Source: Franconibacter helveticus LMG 23732
GTDB lineage: Bacteria; Pseudomonadota; Gammaproteobacteria; Enterobacterales; Enterobacteriaceae
DNA length: 64,000 nucleotides
NCBI RefSeq assembly: GCF_000463115.2
Contig: NZ_AWFX01000007.1
Location: forward strand, 1 to 64,000
Direction of reading: 5' to 3'
Position numbers and translations under genes: made by a program. This document shows positions 21,498-32,709 of the stretch, piece by piece (positions within the stretch are counted from its first letter, which is position 1; each line of letters opens with the position of its first letter). The notes under the pieces are model-generated. The model did no database searches and was not told where the DNA came from. It worked only from the letters and a program-made list of their open reading frames with translations.

Positions 21498-21521
21498 GTC
21501 AGTCTACCTTTCGTTGTGCTG

Positions 21522-22484
21522 TTAACCTTCGTCTTTCTCATCGACCAGCGGATTAGCTTCCCGCTCGGCCTGCACTTCTTCTGCCGGGATGATAGCTGGC
21601 GCAACGTCCGCCGCCACCGCTTCAGTAGAGACCGCCAGCGGTTCGCCAAGACGGGTTACCGACAGGCTTTGCAGGTGGTCAACCAGCTCGACTTTGCCCG
21701 GCGCGAACAGGTTAATAACCGTTGAGCCAAGCTTGAAGCGGCCCATCTCCTGGCCTTTCAGCAGCGCTACGGCGCCTTCGTTTTCGCCTGCCGGCCAGGT
21801 CCAGCGCTTGATGACCCCTTCGCGCGGCGGCGTGATAGTGCCCGCCCAGACGGTTTCGATGCTGCCGACAATCGTCGCGCCGACCAGAATCTGCGCCATC
21901 GGGCCAAATTCCGTGTCGAACAGGCAAATAACACGTTCATTACGGGCAAACAGGTTCGGCACGTTCTGCGCGGTCAGATGATTAACCGAGAAGAGATCGC
22001 CGGGCACGTAGATCATCTCGCGCAGGATACCGTTGCACGGCATGTGTACGCGGTGATAGTCGCGAGGAGAGAGGTAAGTGGTCGCGAACGTCCCGTTACG
22101 GAACAGATCGGCCATGATGTAATTGCCCGCGAGCAGCGCTTCCAGGCTGTAGTTATGGCCTTTGGCCTGCAAAATTTTATCGTTTTCAATGCGCCCAAGC
22201 TGGCTAATAACGCCATCTGCCGGCATGACCAGCACGTTCGGGTCGGTATTCAGCGGACGCACTTCGTCGCGCAGCGGGCGAACAAAGAATTCATTAAAGG
22301 TGCGGTAGCTGGCGGTGTCGGGCTTTTGCGCCTCTTGCATGTTGACCTTGTAGTATTTCACAAACAGGTCGATGACCAGTTTGGTCAGCCAGCCGGCACG
22401 CTTGCTTGCGCCCCAGCCCGCCAGGCGAGTGAGCCACAGTTTTGGCAGAAGGTATTGAAGCGAAAGTTTGATGTCGTTTAGCAA
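21522..22484 (-). CDS. psd: Phosphatidylserine decarboxylase proenzyme
   Basis: Psd makes phosphatidylethanolamine at the inner membrane. A TTG start at 22484 is chosen: GGAGG lies 5 nt upstream and the 320 residues then align with E. coli Psd from its second residue ([20 protein letters not shown]); a longer frame to 22547 adds 21 unrelated residues. The self-cleavage site LGST ([11 protein letters not shown]), whose serine becomes the pyruvoyl group of the alpha chain, is present at the position corresponding to Gly253-Ser254. The His residues of [13 protein letters not shown] are conserved. The C-terminal tail is acidic and variable. Confidence 0.95.
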   Translation of the reverse strand: MLNDIKLSLQYLLPKLWLTRLAGWGASKRAGWLTKLVIDLFVKYYKVNMQEAQKPDTASYRTFNEFFVRPLRDEVRPLNTDPNVLVMPADGVISQLGRIENDKILQAKGHNYSLEALLAGNYIMADLFRNGTFATTYLSPRDYHRVHMPCNGILREMIYVPGDLFSVNHLTAQNVPNLFARNERVICLFDTEFGPMAQILVGATIVGSIETVWAGTITPPREGVIKRWTWPAGENEGAVALLKGQEMGRFKLGSTVINLFAPGKVELVDHLQSLSVTRLGEPLAVSTEAVAADVAPAIIPAEEVQAEREANPLVDEKDEG

Positions 22485-22589
22485 GATAGCCTCCAGGCTA
22501 AGTTTATTGCCAGTCCTGGCCCGTTCCGCGTAGGGCGAAGCGGGCATTGCAGAAAAAGGGGGCGATTTTAGCGACGCCCAGCTTAATTG

Positions 22590-23645
22590 TCAGTCGTCGC
22601 TTTCAGAAAAGCTTTTACGCGTTTTTACCTGCGCCATGCTTTCCAGGATTCGGTGATAGTTGTCAAAACGGCTTTCGGCGATTTCGCCGCGCTCCACCGC
22701 CGCGCGAATGGCGCAGCCCGGGTCGTTGCCGTGACGGCAATCGCGGTATTTGCAGGTGCCCAGATAGTCGTGGAATTCGACAAAACCCTGGGTGATTTGT
22801 TCCGGCTCCAGGTGCCAGAGACCAAACTCGCGCACGCCGGGAGAATCGATCACATCGCCGCCGTGCGGGAAGTGATAAAGGCGCGCGGCTGTCGTGGTGT
22901 GCTGGCCCAGGCCGGAGACATCTGAAACGTCGTTAGTGAGGATTTCATCCTCTTTAAGCCCTAACAGCGCGTTCAGCAGACTGGATTTGCCGACGCCAGA
23001 CTGCCCGGCAAAAATGCTGATGCGGCCGATAAGCGCCTGTTCAAGCGCCTCCAGTCCATGTTCGGCATGGCTTGAAACCAGCAGCACGCGATAACCGATG
23101 CCGCGGTAGATATCCATTTGCTCATTAACAAAATTCATTCCTGCTTCATCCAGCAGGTCGATTTTGTTCAGCACGATAAGCGGCTCAACGTCCAGCGTCT
23201 CGCAGGCCACCAGATAACGGTCGATAATATTCAGCGACAGCTCCGGCAAAATGGCAGAGACAATCACTATCTGGTCGATGTTGGCGGCGACCGGCTTCAC
23301 GCCGTCATAAAAATCCGGGCGCGTAAGAACCGAGGTACGCTCATGCACCGCCTCGACGATGCCGTTGATGGTGACCCCTTCTGCGGCGTCTTTCGCCGGG
23401 CGCCACACCACGCGATCGCCCGTTACCAGCGAACGGATAGTGCGGCGGATATTGCAGCGGTGTAAGGCGCCGTCCGCCGACTCTACGTCCGCATGCATGC
23501 CAAACCGGCTGATGACCGTGCCTTCGCGCGGTTCGCCGAACAGGTTGTCATCGTAATCGGCCTTCTCCGTTGATTGCTTAAGCCGACGCTGATGATTGGC
23601 CTTTACGCGGCGCTGCTGACCTTTGGAGAGTTTATTTTTACTCAA
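22590..23645 (-). CDS. rsgA: Ribosome small subunit-dependent GTPase RsgA
   Basis: RsgA is a circularly permuted GTPase that acts in late 30S maturation. The TTG at 23645 gives 351 residues starting (M)[18 protein letters not shown], as in E. coli (350), with AGGAG upstream; a longer frame adds 11 residues and is less likely. It has an N-terminal OB fold, the permuted motifs [11 protein letters not shown] (G4) before [16 protein letters not shown] (G1) and DSPGVREFG (G3), and a C-terminal zinc site with [14 protein letters not shown]. It is divergent from orn. Confidence 0.95.
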   Translation of the reverse strand: MSKNKLSKGQQRRVKANHQRRLKQSTEKADYDDNLFGEPREGTVISRFGMHADVESADGALHRCNIRRTIRSLVTGDRVVWRPAKDAAEGVTINGIVEAVHERTSVLTRPDFYDGVKPVAANIDQIVIVSAILPELSLNIIDRYLVACETLDVEPLIVLNKIDLLDEAGMNFVNEQMDIYRGIGYRVLLVSSHAEHGLEALEQALIGRISIFAGQSGVGKSSLLNALLGLKEDEILTNDVSDVSGLGQHTTTAARLYHFPHGGDVIDSPGVREFGLWHLEPEQITQGFVEFHDYLGTCKYRDCRHGNDPGCAIRAAVERGEIAESRFDNYHRILESMAQVKTRKSFSESDD

Positions 23646-23756
23646 TCGCCCTGGCTCCTGGTCGCCCGTTATGGGCAAAACCTCTATGATACACGCTATT
23701 TTATACGAATTAACCGAGAGTCACCGTGGGGTGACGCGAGAAGGGTGGAAAATAAC

Positions 23757-24302
23757 ATGAGTGGAACTGAAAACAATCTGATTTGGATAGACCTGGAGAT
23801 GACCGGGCTTGATCCAGAACGCGACCGCATTATCGAAATCGCCACCCTGGTGACCGACGCGAACCTGAATATCCTGGCGCAAGGGCCGGTCATTGCGGTG
23901 CATCAGTCTGATGAACAGCTGGCGCTGATGGATGAGTGGAACGTGCGCACCCATACGGGCAGCGGGCTGGTAGAGCGCGTGAAGGCGAGCACGATGGGCG
24001 ATCGCGACGCGGAGCTTGCGACCATCGCGTTTCTGAAAGAGTGGGTGCCAGCAGGGACATCGCCCATCTGCGGCAACAGCATCGGGCAGGATCGCCGTTT
24101 TCTGTTTAAGTACATGCCGGAGCTGGAAGCCTATTTCCACTACCGCTACCTGGACGTGAGCACGGTGAAAGAGCTGGCGCGCCGCTGGAAGCCGGAAATT
24201 CTTGACGGTTTTAAAAAGCAAAATACCCATCAGGCGCTGGATGATATTCGCGAGTCGATTGCAGAACTGGCTTATTACCGCGAACATTTTATCAAGCTGT
24301 GA
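23757..24302 (+). CDS. orn: Oligoribonuclease
   Basis: Orn degrades RNA dinucleotides to mononucleotides and is essential in E. coli. The start at 23757 gives 181 residues, equal to E. coli, with the DEDDh exonuclease residues in [24 protein letters not shown] and [11 protein letters not shown]. The open frame continues upstream into the rsgA promoter region, but those 61 residues have no family match. It is divergent from rsgA. Confidence 0.97.
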   Translation: MSGTENNLIWIDLEMTGLDPERDRIIEIATLVTDANLNILAQGPVIAVHQSDEQLALMDEWNVRTHTGSGLVERVKASTMGDRDAELATIAFLKEWVPAGTSPICGNSIGQDRRFLFKYMPELEAYFHYRYLDVSTVKELARRWKPEILDGFKKQNTHQALDDIRESIAELAYYREHFIKL

Positions 24303-24305
24303 CCG

Positions 24306-24331
24306 GGAGAGGGGTTTTAACCCCTCTTTCG
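24306..24331 (+). terminator. orn terminator
   Basis: The stem AGAGGGG / CCCCTCT with a TTTTAA loop and a short T-tract starts 6 nt after the orn stop. Confidence 0.7.
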
Positions 24332-24402
24332 CCGATAAAATCATCAGTCTGGCGAATTAATCAGCATTCAAACAAAAAGCACGAAAAAATTCGTTTAAGG
24401 GG

Positions 24403-24430
24403 TTGCGGTGAAAATCATTTCTCGTATAAT
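24403..24430 (+). promoter_or_regulatory. Promoter of the tRNA-Gly operon
   Basis: A -35 TTGCGG and a consensus -10 TATAAT are separated by 16 nt, followed by a GC-rich discriminator (GCGCCTCCC) typical of stringently controlled tRNA promoters. It lies 40 nt before the first tRNA. Confidence 0.8.
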
Positions 24431-24469
24431 GCGCCTCCCGTGACGACACAGAAATGTTAAGCACGCAGA

Positions 24470-24545
<76 letters not shown>

Positions 24546-24578
24546 AAATTTGAAATGCCGTCAGGCAGCACCACCCAA

Positions 24579-24654
<76 letters not shown>

Positions 24655-24925
24655 GATTTCTCCATAACGTATAAATTATCCACAGCGCCAGAGCCTGCTG
24701 TTGCTGATGATTTTCACTTCCGTTAAAAACTTCTGAACAGAGTTATCCACAATCCGGAACGGCACCGTCGCGCCTGGAAAACGTTATTTTTGTTTACATT
24801 ATTTATTTAACTTATTGTTATTTAAGAAGTTAATTAGATTTCAAAATATTAATACGCGACGCTGTTTATTTTTTGTGCATTGAATGACAAGGGTTTTTTA
24901 ATTTTATTCACAGGCTGTGGAAAGC
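24655..24925. other. datA: DnaA-box cluster resembling datA
   Basis: This 271-bp AT-rich spacer lies between the tRNA-Gly genes and queG, the position where E. coli carries datA, the locus that titrates DnaA and promotes hydrolysis of DnaA-ATP. It holds three perfect DnaA boxes on the plus strand: TTATCCACA at 24676-24684 and 24743-24751, and TTATTCACA at 24904-24912. Two weaker boxes lie on the minus strand (24874-24882 and 24916-24924, two mismatches each). A sequence at 24842-24854 matches the IHF consensus with one mismatch and lies between boxes. No coding sequence is supported. Assignment is from motif content and position. Confidence 0.75.
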
Positions 24926-26065
24926 TCAGGCATCCCTCGGCAACCCTTTCTCCACCACTCTCACCAGCCGCTGTTTCTTCGGTAATTGCACTTCAACGAC
25001 ATTGGCGTTACGCCTGGCTATTTGTTGCGCAATCGCCCATTCAATGTGTTCATCCAGAAGTGGGTGCTCACCTTTTCTGCTTTCCAGCGCCCGCAGGTTA
25101 GCTTCATCCCATGGCGCGTTGCCGAGCGCAACGGCGATATTTCGCAGCCAGCGTAAATGGCCTATGCGGCGGATCGCCGACCCTTCCGTTACTTTCAGAA
25201 AATGCGCTTCGCTCCAGCCGAAGAGTTCCACCAGCCTGGGCGCATGCAGCGCCTGACGCGGGCTGAAATCTTCTTCATCCGTCAATTGAGAAAAACGGTT
25301 CCAGGGACAGATAAGCTGACAATCGTCGCAGCCGTAAATGCGGTTGCCGATGAGCGGGCGAAACGCCTCAGGGATGGCGCCTTCCAGTTCGATGGTGAGG
25401 TAAGAGATGCAGCGGCGCGCATCGACCGTGTACGGCTCGACAATAGCGCCGGTGGGGCAGATGGTCATACAGGCTACGCATTTTCCGCAGCCTTCCTCAA
25501 CGGGCTTATCCACCGGCAACGGCAGGTCTATCAGCAATTCCCCTAAAAAGAAAAAGGAGCCTGCATCGCGGCTAAGGATAAGGGAATGTTTACCCGTCCA
25601 GCCTAATCCTGCTTTTTCCGCCAGCGGTCGTTCAAGCAGCGGCGCGGAATCGACAAAAGGTCTAAAATTCAGCGACGCGCACTGTTGCTGGATGCGCTCG
25701 CCGAGCTTTTTAAGCCGGTTGCGCAGCAGCTTATGGTAGTCGCGGCCCAGCGCATAACGGCTTACGTAGCCGAGCGAGGGATCTTTCAGCGTGCGGGCGA
25801 AGGCGGCGTTGGCGGGCAGATAGTTCATCCGCACGCTAATCACCCGCAGCGTGCCGGGTAAGAGTTCATGCGGGCGCGCGCGCATCATGCCGTGGCGCGC
25901 CATCCACTCCATCTCGCCGTGATATTGTTTATCCAGCCACGCCTGCAACGCGCCTTCGCTGGCGCTCAGGTCGGTATCGGTAATACCAACCTGCTGAAAA
26001 CCCAGCTCCGCGCCCCATTGTTTTATATCGAGCGCTAACTGGTTGAGATCGAGGGGAGCAGACAT
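24926..26065 (-). CDS. queG: Epoxyqueuosine reductase QueG
   Basis: QueG carries out the last step of queuosine formation in tRNA, reducing epoxyqueuosine with cobalamin and two [4Fe-4S] clusters. The 379 residues equal the E. coli enzyme. Ferredoxin-type cluster motifs CGKCVACMTICPTGAI and CDDCQLICPWNR (about residues 190-260) are intact, as is GKHSLILSRDAGSFFFLGEL earlier. The ATG overlaps that of the divergent nnr by two bases, so each gene's promoter must lie inside the other. Confidence 0.97.
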   Translation of the reverse strand: MSAPLDLNQLALDIKQWGAELGFQQVGITDTDLSASEGALQAWLDKQYHGEMEWMARHGMMRARPHELLPGTLRVISVRMNYLPANAAFARTLKDPSLGYVSRYALGRDYHKLLRNRLKKLGERIQQQCASLNFRPFVDSAPLLERPLAEKAGLGWTGKHSLILSRDAGSFFFLGELLIDLPLPVDKPVEEGCGKCVACMTICPTGAIVEPYTVDARRCISYLTIELEGAIPEAFRPLIGNRIYGCDDCQLICPWNRFSQLTDEEDFSPRQALHAPRLVELFGWSEAHFLKVTEGSAIRRIGHLRWLRNIAVALGNAPWDEANLRALESRKGEHPLLDEHIEWAIAQQIARRNANVVEVQLPKKQRLVRVVEKGLPRDA

Positions 26066-27575
26066 GACGGACCATCAGATGAAGAAAAACGGGCGTAGTA
26101 TACCACACTCTGTCTGGCCCGCAGACTGGCTGCGGGCGGCAGAAAAAGAGGCGGCGGACAGCATGGGCCTGACGCTGTTCGAGCTGATGCAGCGCGCAGG
26201 CGAAGCCGCTTTTCATATCGCCCATGACGCTTACCCCCAAAGCCAGCACTGGCTGGTGCTGTGCGGCCACGGCAATAACGGCGGCGACGGCTATGTGGTC
26301 GCGAGACTAGCGCAGGCGGCGGGTATTCGCGTGACCCTGCTGGCGCAGGAGAGCGACTCGCCTTTACCGGAAGAGGCAAGCGCCGCGCGCGACGCCTGGC
26401 TGAACGCCGGAGGCATGATTCATTCGGCGCAAATGTCCTGGCCGGACGGCGTGGATCTTATTATTGACGGCTTACTCGGCACCGGCCTGAAAAGCGCGCC
26501 CAGAGAGCCTGTCGCCCGCCTTATTGAACACGCTAACCAGCATCCGGCGCCGGTTGTGGCGCTTGATATTCCCTCCGGGCTGCTGGCGGAAACCGGCGCC
26601 ACGCCAGGCGCGGTAATCCACGCCGCGCATACCATTACGTTTATCGCCCTTAAGCCCGGCCTGCTTACCGGCAAAGCGCGGGATGTCACGGGCGTGCTCC
26701 ATCATCATGCGCTGGGGCTGGAACCCTGGCTGGCTGGCCAGCAGGCGCCCATTGTTCGCTATGACGCCTCGCAGCTGGCTTACTGGCTACGCCCGCGACG
26801 CCCGACAAGCCATAAGGGCGACAACGGCAAGCTGGTGATAATTGGCGGCGATCACGGCACCGCCGGAGCGATCCGCATGGCGGGCGAAGCGGCGCTACGT
26901 GCGGGAGCAGGGCTAGTGCGAGTACTTACTCGCATAGAAAATATCGCCCCCCTGTTAACGGCGCGCCCGGAACTCATGGTGCATGAACTGACCCCTCAGT
27001 CGCTTAGCGAAAGCCTGGAATGGGCCGATGTGGTTGTCGTGGGGCCCGGGCTTGGGCAGCAGGCATGGGGCAAGCAGGCGCTGCAAAAAGTGGAAAACTT
27101 CACCGGCCCGATGCTGTGGGACGCCGACGCGCTGAACCTGCTGGCAATCAATCCGGATAAACGTCACAATCGCATTCTCACGCCGCACCCTGGCGAAGCC
27201 GCACGGTTGCTGAATATTTCCGTATCAGAAATTGAAAGTGATCGCTTACTTTCTGCCGATCGTCTGGTAAAACGGTATGGCGGTTGCGTCGTGCTGAAAG
27301 GCGCGGGCACCCTCGTGGCGAGCAACGACGCGGGGCCTGGCATTATTGACGCCGGAAACGCTGGCATGGGCAGCGGCGGCATGGGCGATGTGCTGAGCGG
27401 CATTATAGGCGGCTTGCTGGCGCAAAAGCTCACCCCGTATGATGCGGCTTGCGCAGGGTGTGTGGCGCATGGCGCGGCGGCGGATTATCTCGCCAGCCGC
27501 TACGGTACCCGGGGCATGCTGGCGACCGATCTGTTCTCAGCGCTCCACCGTTTTGTTAACCCGGAAGTGAATTGA
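26064..27575 (+). CDS. nnr: Bifunctional NAD(P)H-hydrate epimerase/dehydratase
   Basis: Nnr repairs hydrated NADH and NADPH (NADHX). The ATG at 26064, with GGGAG upstream, gives 503 residues starting MTDHQMKKNGRSIPHSVW as in E. coli; a start 7 codons earlier is inside queG. The N-terminal YjeF epimerase domain (~20-225) contains LCGHGNNGGDGYVVARLA and VALDIPSGL. The C-terminal ADP-dependent dehydratase domain (~230-503) contains NAGMGSGGMGDVLSGIIGGL. It is the first gene of the long nnr-tsaE-amiB-mutL-miaA-hfq-hflXKC block. Confidence 0.96.
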   Translation: MTDHQMKKNGRSIPHSVWPADWLRAAEKEAADSMGLTLFELMQRAGEAAFHIAHDAYPQSQHWLVLCGHGNNGGDGYVVARLAQAAGIRVTLLAQESDSPLPEEASAARDAWLNAGGMIHSAQMSWPDGVDLIIDGLLGTGLKSAPREPVARLIEHANQHPAPVVALDIPSGLLAETGATPGAVIHAAHTITFIALKPGLLTGKARDVTGVLHHHALGLEPWLAGQQAPIVRYDASQLAYWLRPRRPTSHKGDNGKLVIIGGDHGTAGAIRMAGEAALRAGAGLVRVLTRIENIAPLLTARPELMVHELTPQSLSESLEWADVVVVGPGLGQQAWGKQALQKVENFTGPMLWDADALNLLAINPDKRHNRILTPHPGEAARLLNISVSEIESDRLLSADRLVKRYGGCVVLKGAGTLVASNDAGPGIIDAGNAGMGSGGMGDVLSGIIGGLLAQKLTPYDAACAGCVAHGAAADYLASRYGTRGMLATDLFSALHRFVNPEVN

Positions 27576-27583
27576 CGTAAACC

Positions 27584-28045
27584 ATGATTAATCGTGTTAT
27601 CCCTCTACCCGACGAGCAGGCGACGCTCGCGCTTGGCGCCCGCGTGGCGCAGGCCTGCGAAGGCGCAACCGTCATTTATCTTTATGGCGACCTGGGCGCG
27701 GGTAAAACCACCTTTAGCCGTGGTTTCTTACAAACCTTAGGCCACAACGGCAATGTGAAAAGCCCCACCTACACGCTGGTGGAGCCTTATGCATTAGAAG
27801 CATTGACGGTCTATCATTTCGATCTTTATCGTCTGGCGGACCCTGAAGAGCTGGAGTTTATGGGCATTCGCGACTATTTCGCCAATGACGCCATTTGCCT
27901 CGTTGAATGGCCGCAGCAGGGGGCTGGCGTGTTGCCCGAGCCGGATATCGAGATCCATTTATCGTATCAGGCGCAGGGGCGCGAAGCGCTCGTCAAAGCG
28001 GTTTCCGCATCAGGTAATTCGTTACTGGCTCGCTTAGCCGAATAA
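27584..28045 (+). CDS. tsaE: tRNA threonylcarbamoyladenosine biosynthesis ATPase TsaE
   Basis: TsaE is the ATPase partner of TsaB-TsaD in making t6A at position 37 of ANN-decoding tRNAs. The 153 residues equal E. coli TsaE. The P-loop [13 protein letters not shown] lies around residues 37-49, followed by [11 protein letters not shown] and [12 protein letters not shown]. It starts 8 bp after the nnr stop and is 13 bp before amiB. Confidence 0.97.
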   Translation: MINRVIPLPDEQATLALGARVAQACEGATVIYLYGDLGAGKTTFSRGFLQTLGHNGNVKSPTYTLVEPYALEALTVYHFDLYRLADPEELEFMGIRDYFANDAICLVEWPQQGAGVLPEPDIEIHLSYQAQGREALVKAVSASGNSLLARLAE

Positions 28046-28058
28046 CAAGGGTGACGGG

Positions 28059-29393
28059 ATGATGACTCGCGTAAAAGGTTGGTTGATGGCGGCTCTGCTG
28101 GCGCTGTGTTCGCAGGCCGGAGCGGCAGTGTTGTCCGATATTCAGGTTTCCAATGGCGATGACCAGGCCCGCATCACCTTGAGTTTTATGGGCGACCCGG
28201 AGTATGCCTTTTCGCAGCAGGATAAACGCAGCGTGGCGCTGGATATCCAGCAAACTGGCGTTATCCAGGGGTTGCCGCTGGTGTTCAGCGGCAATAACCT
28301 GGTGAAAAGCATTCGCTCCGGCCAGCCGAAGGATAACCAGTCACTGCGGCTGGTGGTCGATTTAACAAAGAACGGCAAAACCCGCGCCGTGAAACAGCAG
28401 AACGGTGCCAGCTATACGGTGGTCTTTACGATTAACGCCGATGCGCCGCCGCCCCCGCCCCCTGTGGTAGCGAAACGCGTAGAGCCGTCTGCGCCGCGCG
28501 CTTCAGCCCCGGCAAAGAACCCGTTCAGCTCGGAAAATAACCGTGTAACCAGTGTGGTAGGCAGCAATACCGCAACGCGTCCTGCGCGCAGCAATACGGC
28601 TATCTCCTCCGATCGCGTTATCGTGGCGATCGACGCCGGTCACGGCGGACAGGATCCTGGCGCCATCGGCCCGGGCGGCGTACGCGAGAAAAACGTGACT
28701 ATCGCTGTGGCTCGTAAATTGCGCGCGCTGCTTAATGACGATCCGATGTTTAAAGGGGTGCTGACCCGCGACGGCGATTACTTTATCTCAGTCATGGGGC
28801 GCTCAGACGTGGCGCGCCAGCAAAACGCTAACTTGCTGGTGTCTATTCACGCTGACGCCGCGCCGAACCGGGAAGCCACAGGCGCATCGGTATGGGTGCT
28901 GTCAAACCGTCGGGCCAACAGCGAAATGGCAGGCTGGCTCGAACAACATGAAAAACAGTCTGAACTGCTGGGCGGCGCAGGCGATGTGCTTGCAAACAGC
29001 CAGGCGGACCCTTATTTAAGTCAGGCGGTGCTCGATTTGCAGTTCGGCCATTCGCAGCGCGTCGGGTATGATGTCGCTACCAGCGTTCTGAGCCAGTTGC
29101 AAAGGGTGGGCGATATCCATAAGCGCCGCCCGGAACATGCGAGCCTTGGCGTATTGCGCTCACCGGATATTCCTTCTTTGCTGGTGGAAACCGGGTTTAT
29201 CAGCAACAGCGGCGAAGAAAAGTTGCTGGCGAGCAGTGACTATCAGGAACAGCTTGCCGAGGCCATTTATAAAGGCCTGCGCAACTATTTCCTCGCGCAT
29301 CCGTTACAATCCGCGCCGAAAAATAGCAGCGGCTCGGGCCAGACCGCCCGCGCCGCCAGCGACGCTGTCAATCAGGTCGCGGTGACCAACTAA
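28059..29393 (+). CDS. amiB: N-acetylmuramoyl-L-alanine amidase AmiB
   Basis: AmiB is a periplasmic zinc amidase that splits septal peptidoglycan and is activated by EnvC. The 444 residues have a signal peptide (1 to ~23), an AMIN septal-targeting domain (~25-130), a Pro-rich linker with a run of prolines (~130-185) and an Amidase_3 domain. Zinc and catalytic residues are visible in [30 protein letters not shown] and VETGFISN. No LysM domain follows. Its position between tsaE and mutL matches E. coli. Confidence 0.97.
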   Translation: MMTRVKGWLMAALLALCSQAGAAVLSDIQVSNGDDQARITLSFMGDPEYAFSQQDKRSVALDIQQTGVIQGLPLVFSGNNLVKSIRSGQPKDNQSLRLVVDLTKNGKTRAVKQQNGASYTVVFTINADAPPPPPPVVAKRVEPSAPRASAPAKNPFSSENNRVTSVVGSNTATRPARSNTAISSDRVIVAIDAGHGGQDPGAIGPGGVREKNVTIAVARKLRALLNDDPMFKGVLTRDGDYFISVMGRSDVARQQNANLLVSIHADAAPNREATGASVWVLSNRRANSEMAGWLEQHEKQSELLGGAGDVLANSQADPYLSQAVLDLQFGHSQRVGYDVATSVLSQLQRVGDIHKRRPEHASLGVLRSPDIPSLLVETGFISNSGEEKLLASSDYQEQLAEAIYKGLRNYFLAHPLQSAPKNSSGSGQTARAASDAVNQVAVTN

Positions 29394-29402
29394 GGAGATT
29401 TC

Positions 29403-31286
29403 ATGCCGATTCAGGTTCTGCCGCCGCAGCTCGCGAACCAAATCGCCGCCGGCGAAGTGGTGGAACGTCCTGCGTCGGTCGTGAAAGAGCTGGTCGAAAA
29501 CAGCCTTGATGCGGGCGCCACCCGCATCGACATTGATATTGAGCGCGGCGGCGCGAAGCTTATCCGCATTCGCGATAACGGCTGCGGCATCGGCAAAGCG
29601 GAACTGGCGCTGGCGCTGGCGCGTCATGCCACCAGTAAAATCGCCACGCTTGACGATCTGGAAGCGATTATCAGCCTTGGCTTTCGCGGCGAAGCGCTGG
29701 CCAGCATCAGCTCCGTCTCGCGCCTCACGCTGACTTCCCGCACAGCGGATCAGCAGGAAGCCTGGCAGGCTTATGCCGAGGGGCGCGATATGGACGTGTC
29801 CGTCAAGCCTGCGGCGCACCCGGTCGGCACTACCCTTGAAGTGCTCGATCTCTTCTATAACACGCCGGCGCGGCGCAAGTTCATGCGCACCGAGAAAACC
29901 GAATTCGCCCATATTGATGAAGTGGTGCGGCGCATCGCGCTGGCGCGTTTTGACGTCACCATCAACCTTAACCACAACGGCAAGATGGTGCGCCAGTATC
30001 GCGCCGTGCAGCCTGAGGCGCCTCGCGAGCGCCGTCTGGGCGCTATCTGCGGCGCCGCATTTCTTGAGCAAGCGCTGGCTATCGACTGGCAACATGGCGA
30101 TTTAACCCTTCGCGGGTGGGTCGCAGACCCGAAAGGCACCACGGCGGCGCTGGCGGAAATCCAGTATTGCTATGTGAATGGCCGCATGATGCGCGACCGG
30201 CTTATCAATCACGCCATCCGTCAGGCCTGTGAAGATAAACCTGGCGCGAATCAACAACCGGCGTACGTGCTTTATCTGGAAATCGATCCGCATCAGGTCG
30301 ATGTCAACGTCCATCCCGCCAAGCATGAGGTGCGCTTTCATCAGTCGCGGCTGGTACATGATTTTATCTATCAGGGCGTGTTGAGCGTCCTGCAAGCGCA
30401 GCAGTCCAGCGCCTTGCCGCTTGAGACGCAAGAGGCGCCGCGCTGGCAGCCTGAAAACCGCGTGGCGGCAGGGAAAAACCATTTTGCCGAGCCGGCGGCG
30501 GCGAAAGAGCGCGCTGCGTCAGACTATGTATCTTCAGGCAGCGGCGGCGCCTCTGCGCGCGCATCCGGCGCTGGCGCCTCAAGAAGCGCAGGCGCAAGCT
30601 GGCCGCATGCTACGCCTGGTTATCAGAAGCAACAGGGCGAGATTTATCGTCAGCTGCTTGAGACGCCGCAAGCGCCGCCCGCGATGAAAAAGCCCGCGCT
30701 CGCGCCTGCGCAGCCCGCCCTTGAAGGCCACGCGCAAAGTTTCGGGCGCGTATTGACGATAGTTCGCCATAACCTTGCCCTGCTGGAGCGAGACGGGCAG
30801 CTTATGCTGCTGGCGCTTGAAGTGGCGGAGCGCTGGCTAAAACAGGCGCAACTGTTGCCGGGCGAAGAAAAGCCTTGCGCGCAACCGTTGCTGATTCCGG
30901 TGCGTTTCAAAGTCTCTGCCGAAGAGCGCGAAACCCTCGTCAACGCTAAGCCTTTCCTCGCCAGCATGGGCGTAGAACTGGCCAGCGATGCGCATTATGT
31001 GACGATTCGGGCAGTGCCTTTACCCTTACGACAACAAAATTTACAAATCTTGATTCCTGAACTGATAGGCTACCTGGCGCAGCAGAGTCATATTGACGCA
31101 GCGGCTATTGCGCTGTGGCTGGCGCGCCATCTGGCGAGCGAGCATGAACAGTGGAGCGTGGCGCAGGCTATCGCGCTGCTGGCTGATGTCGAACGGCTCT
31201 GCCCGCAACTGGTGAAGTCACCGCCTGGTGGTTTATTACAATCTGTTGATTTACAACCGGCGATGAATGCCCTGAAACATGACTGA
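29403..31286 (+). CDS. mutL: DNA mismatch repair protein MutL
   Basis: MutL couples MutS mismatch recognition to MutH and UvrD. The 627 residues show the GHKL ATPase motifs [20 protein letters not shown] and [15 protein letters not shown] in the first 110 residues. A transducer domain to ~330 and a C-terminal dimerisation domain (~440-627) follow. The linker (~335-435) is long and rich in Ala, Ser and Gly, which makes the protein about 12 residues longer than E. coli MutL. No endonuclease DQHA(x)2E(x)4E motif was seen, as expected where MutH is used. It overlaps miaA by 8 bp. Confidence 0.97.
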   Translation: MPIQVLPPQLANQIAAGEVVERPASVVKELVENSLDAGATRIDIDIERGGAKLIRIRDNGCGIGKAELALALARHATSKIATLDDLEAIISLGFRGEALASISSVSRLTLTSRTADQQEAWQAYAEGRDMDVSVKPAAHPVGTTLEVLDLFYNTPARRKFMRTEKTEFAHIDEVVRRIALARFDVTINLNHNGKMVRQYRAVQPEAPRERRLGAICGAAFLEQALAIDWQHGDLTLRGWVADPKGTTAALAEIQYCYVNGRMMRDRLINHAIRQACEDKPGANQQPAYVLYLEIDPHQVDVNVHPAKHEVRFHQSRLVHDFIYQGVLSVLQAQQSSALPLETQEAPRWQPENRVAAGKNHFAEPAAAKERAASDYVSSGSGGASARASGAGASRSAGASWPHATPGYQKQQGEIYRQLLETPQAPPAMKKPALAPAQPALEGHAQSFGRVLTIVRHNLALLERDGQLMLLALEVAERWLKQAQLLPGEEKPCAQPLLIPVRFKVSAEERETLVNAKPFLASMGVELASDAHYVTIRAVPLPLRQQNLQILIPELIGYLAQQSHIDAAAIALWLARHLASEHEQWSVAQAIALLADVERLCPQLVKSPPGGLLQSVDLQPAMNALKHD

Positions 31287-32226
31287 AGTAAGCAAGGCTG
31301 GCCTGCCGAAGGCTATTTTTTTGATGGGGCCGACCGCCTCGGGCAAAACCGCGCTGGCGATTAATTTACGCAAAACGCTGCCGGTAGAGTTGATTAGCGT
31401 GGATTCCGCCCTGATTTATAAAGGGATGGATATCGGCACCGCTAAACCCAGCGCGCAGGAGTTGGCCGAAGCGCCGCACCGCCTGCTTGATATTCTGGAC
31501 CCAGCCGAGGCGTATTCGGCGGCGGATTTTCGCCGCGATGCGTTGAAGGCGATGGCGGAAATCACCGCCGCCGGGCGAATACCGTTGCTGGTGGGCGGCA
31601 CCATGCTTTACTTCAAAGCATTACTTGAGGGGCTTTCTCCCTTGCCGTCGGCGGATCCGGCGATAAGGGCGCAGATTGAACAGCAGGCCGCAGAGCAAGG
31701 GTGGGAAACGTTGCATCGCCAGCTTCAGGATATTGATCCCGTTGCGGCTTCACGTATTCATCCCAACGACCCGCAAAGGCTTTCCCGGGCACTGGAAGTT
31801 TTTATCATTTCGGGTAAAACTTTAACGGAACTGACGCAAACGTCAGGAGAAGCTCTGCCGTATCAGGTGCACCAGTTCGCCATCGCCCCGGCGAGCCGTG
31901 AACTGCTCCATCAGCGAATTGAGCAGCGTTTTCATCAGATGTTGGCTTCAGGTTTTGAAGCAGAAGTGCGGGCCCTTTTCGCCCGAGGAGATTTGCATAC
32001 GGACTTGCCTTCCATTCGTTGCGTAGGATACCGCCAGATGTGGTCTTATCTGTCCGGCGAAATCCCGTTCGACGACATGGTTTATCGAGGTATTTGCGCT
32101 ACGAGGCAGTTAGCAAAACGCCAGATTACCTGGCTGCGCGGCTGGGAAGGCGTTCACTGGCTTGATAGTGAATCACCGGAACAAGCGCGTAATGAAGTAT
32201 TACAGGTTGTTGGTGCGAAGCACTGA
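31279..32226 (+). CDS. miaA: tRNA dimethylallyltransferase MiaA
   Basis: MiaA adds the dimethylallyl group to A37 of tRNAs reading UNN codons. The 315 residues (E. coli 316) show the P-loop [10 protein letters not shown] at ~17-26, [19 protein letters not shown], and [20 protein letters not shown]. The start overlaps the end of mutL by 8 bp, so translation is likely coupled. hfq follows after about 100 bp that carry a promoter. Confidence 0.97.
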   Translation: MTEVSKAGLPKAIFLMGPTASGKTALAINLRKTLPVELISVDSALIYKGMDIGTAKPSAQELAEAPHRLLDILDPAEAYSAADFRRDALKAMAEITAAGRIPLLVGGTMLYFKALLEGLSPLPSADPAIRAQIEQQAAEQGWETLHRQLQDIDPVAASRIHPNDPQRLSRALEVFIISGKTLTELTQTSGEALPYQVHQFAIAPASRELLHQRIEQRFHQMLASGFEAEVRALFARGDLHTDLPSIRCVGYRQMWSYLSGEIPFDDMVYRGICATRQLAKRQITWLRGWEGVHWLDSESPEQARNEVLQVVGAKH

Positions 32227-32239
32227 CGAATGTGTACAA

Positions 32240-32268
32240 TTGAATTTGTATCGTGCGCAAAATTTTAT
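32240..32268 (+). promoter_or_regulatory. Putative hfq promoter
   Basis: TTGAAT and TTTTAT are separated by 17 nt in the AT-rich miaA-hfq spacer, about 60 nt before the hfq start. E. coli hfq has several promoters in this region, so other starts are likely. Confidence 0.45.
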
Positions 32269-32316
32269 GTATTTTCAGAGTCTATGGGCTCATGAGTATA
32301 AACAACAAGCATATAA

Positions 32317-32634
<318 letters not shown>

Positions 32635-32709
32635 AGTCGATGGCTGTTGTTCCATGTCGGGGGACCAGGTCATCTGTGTTCCCCGCTGGTCTTTTAAGAG
32701 GGTTTACGC

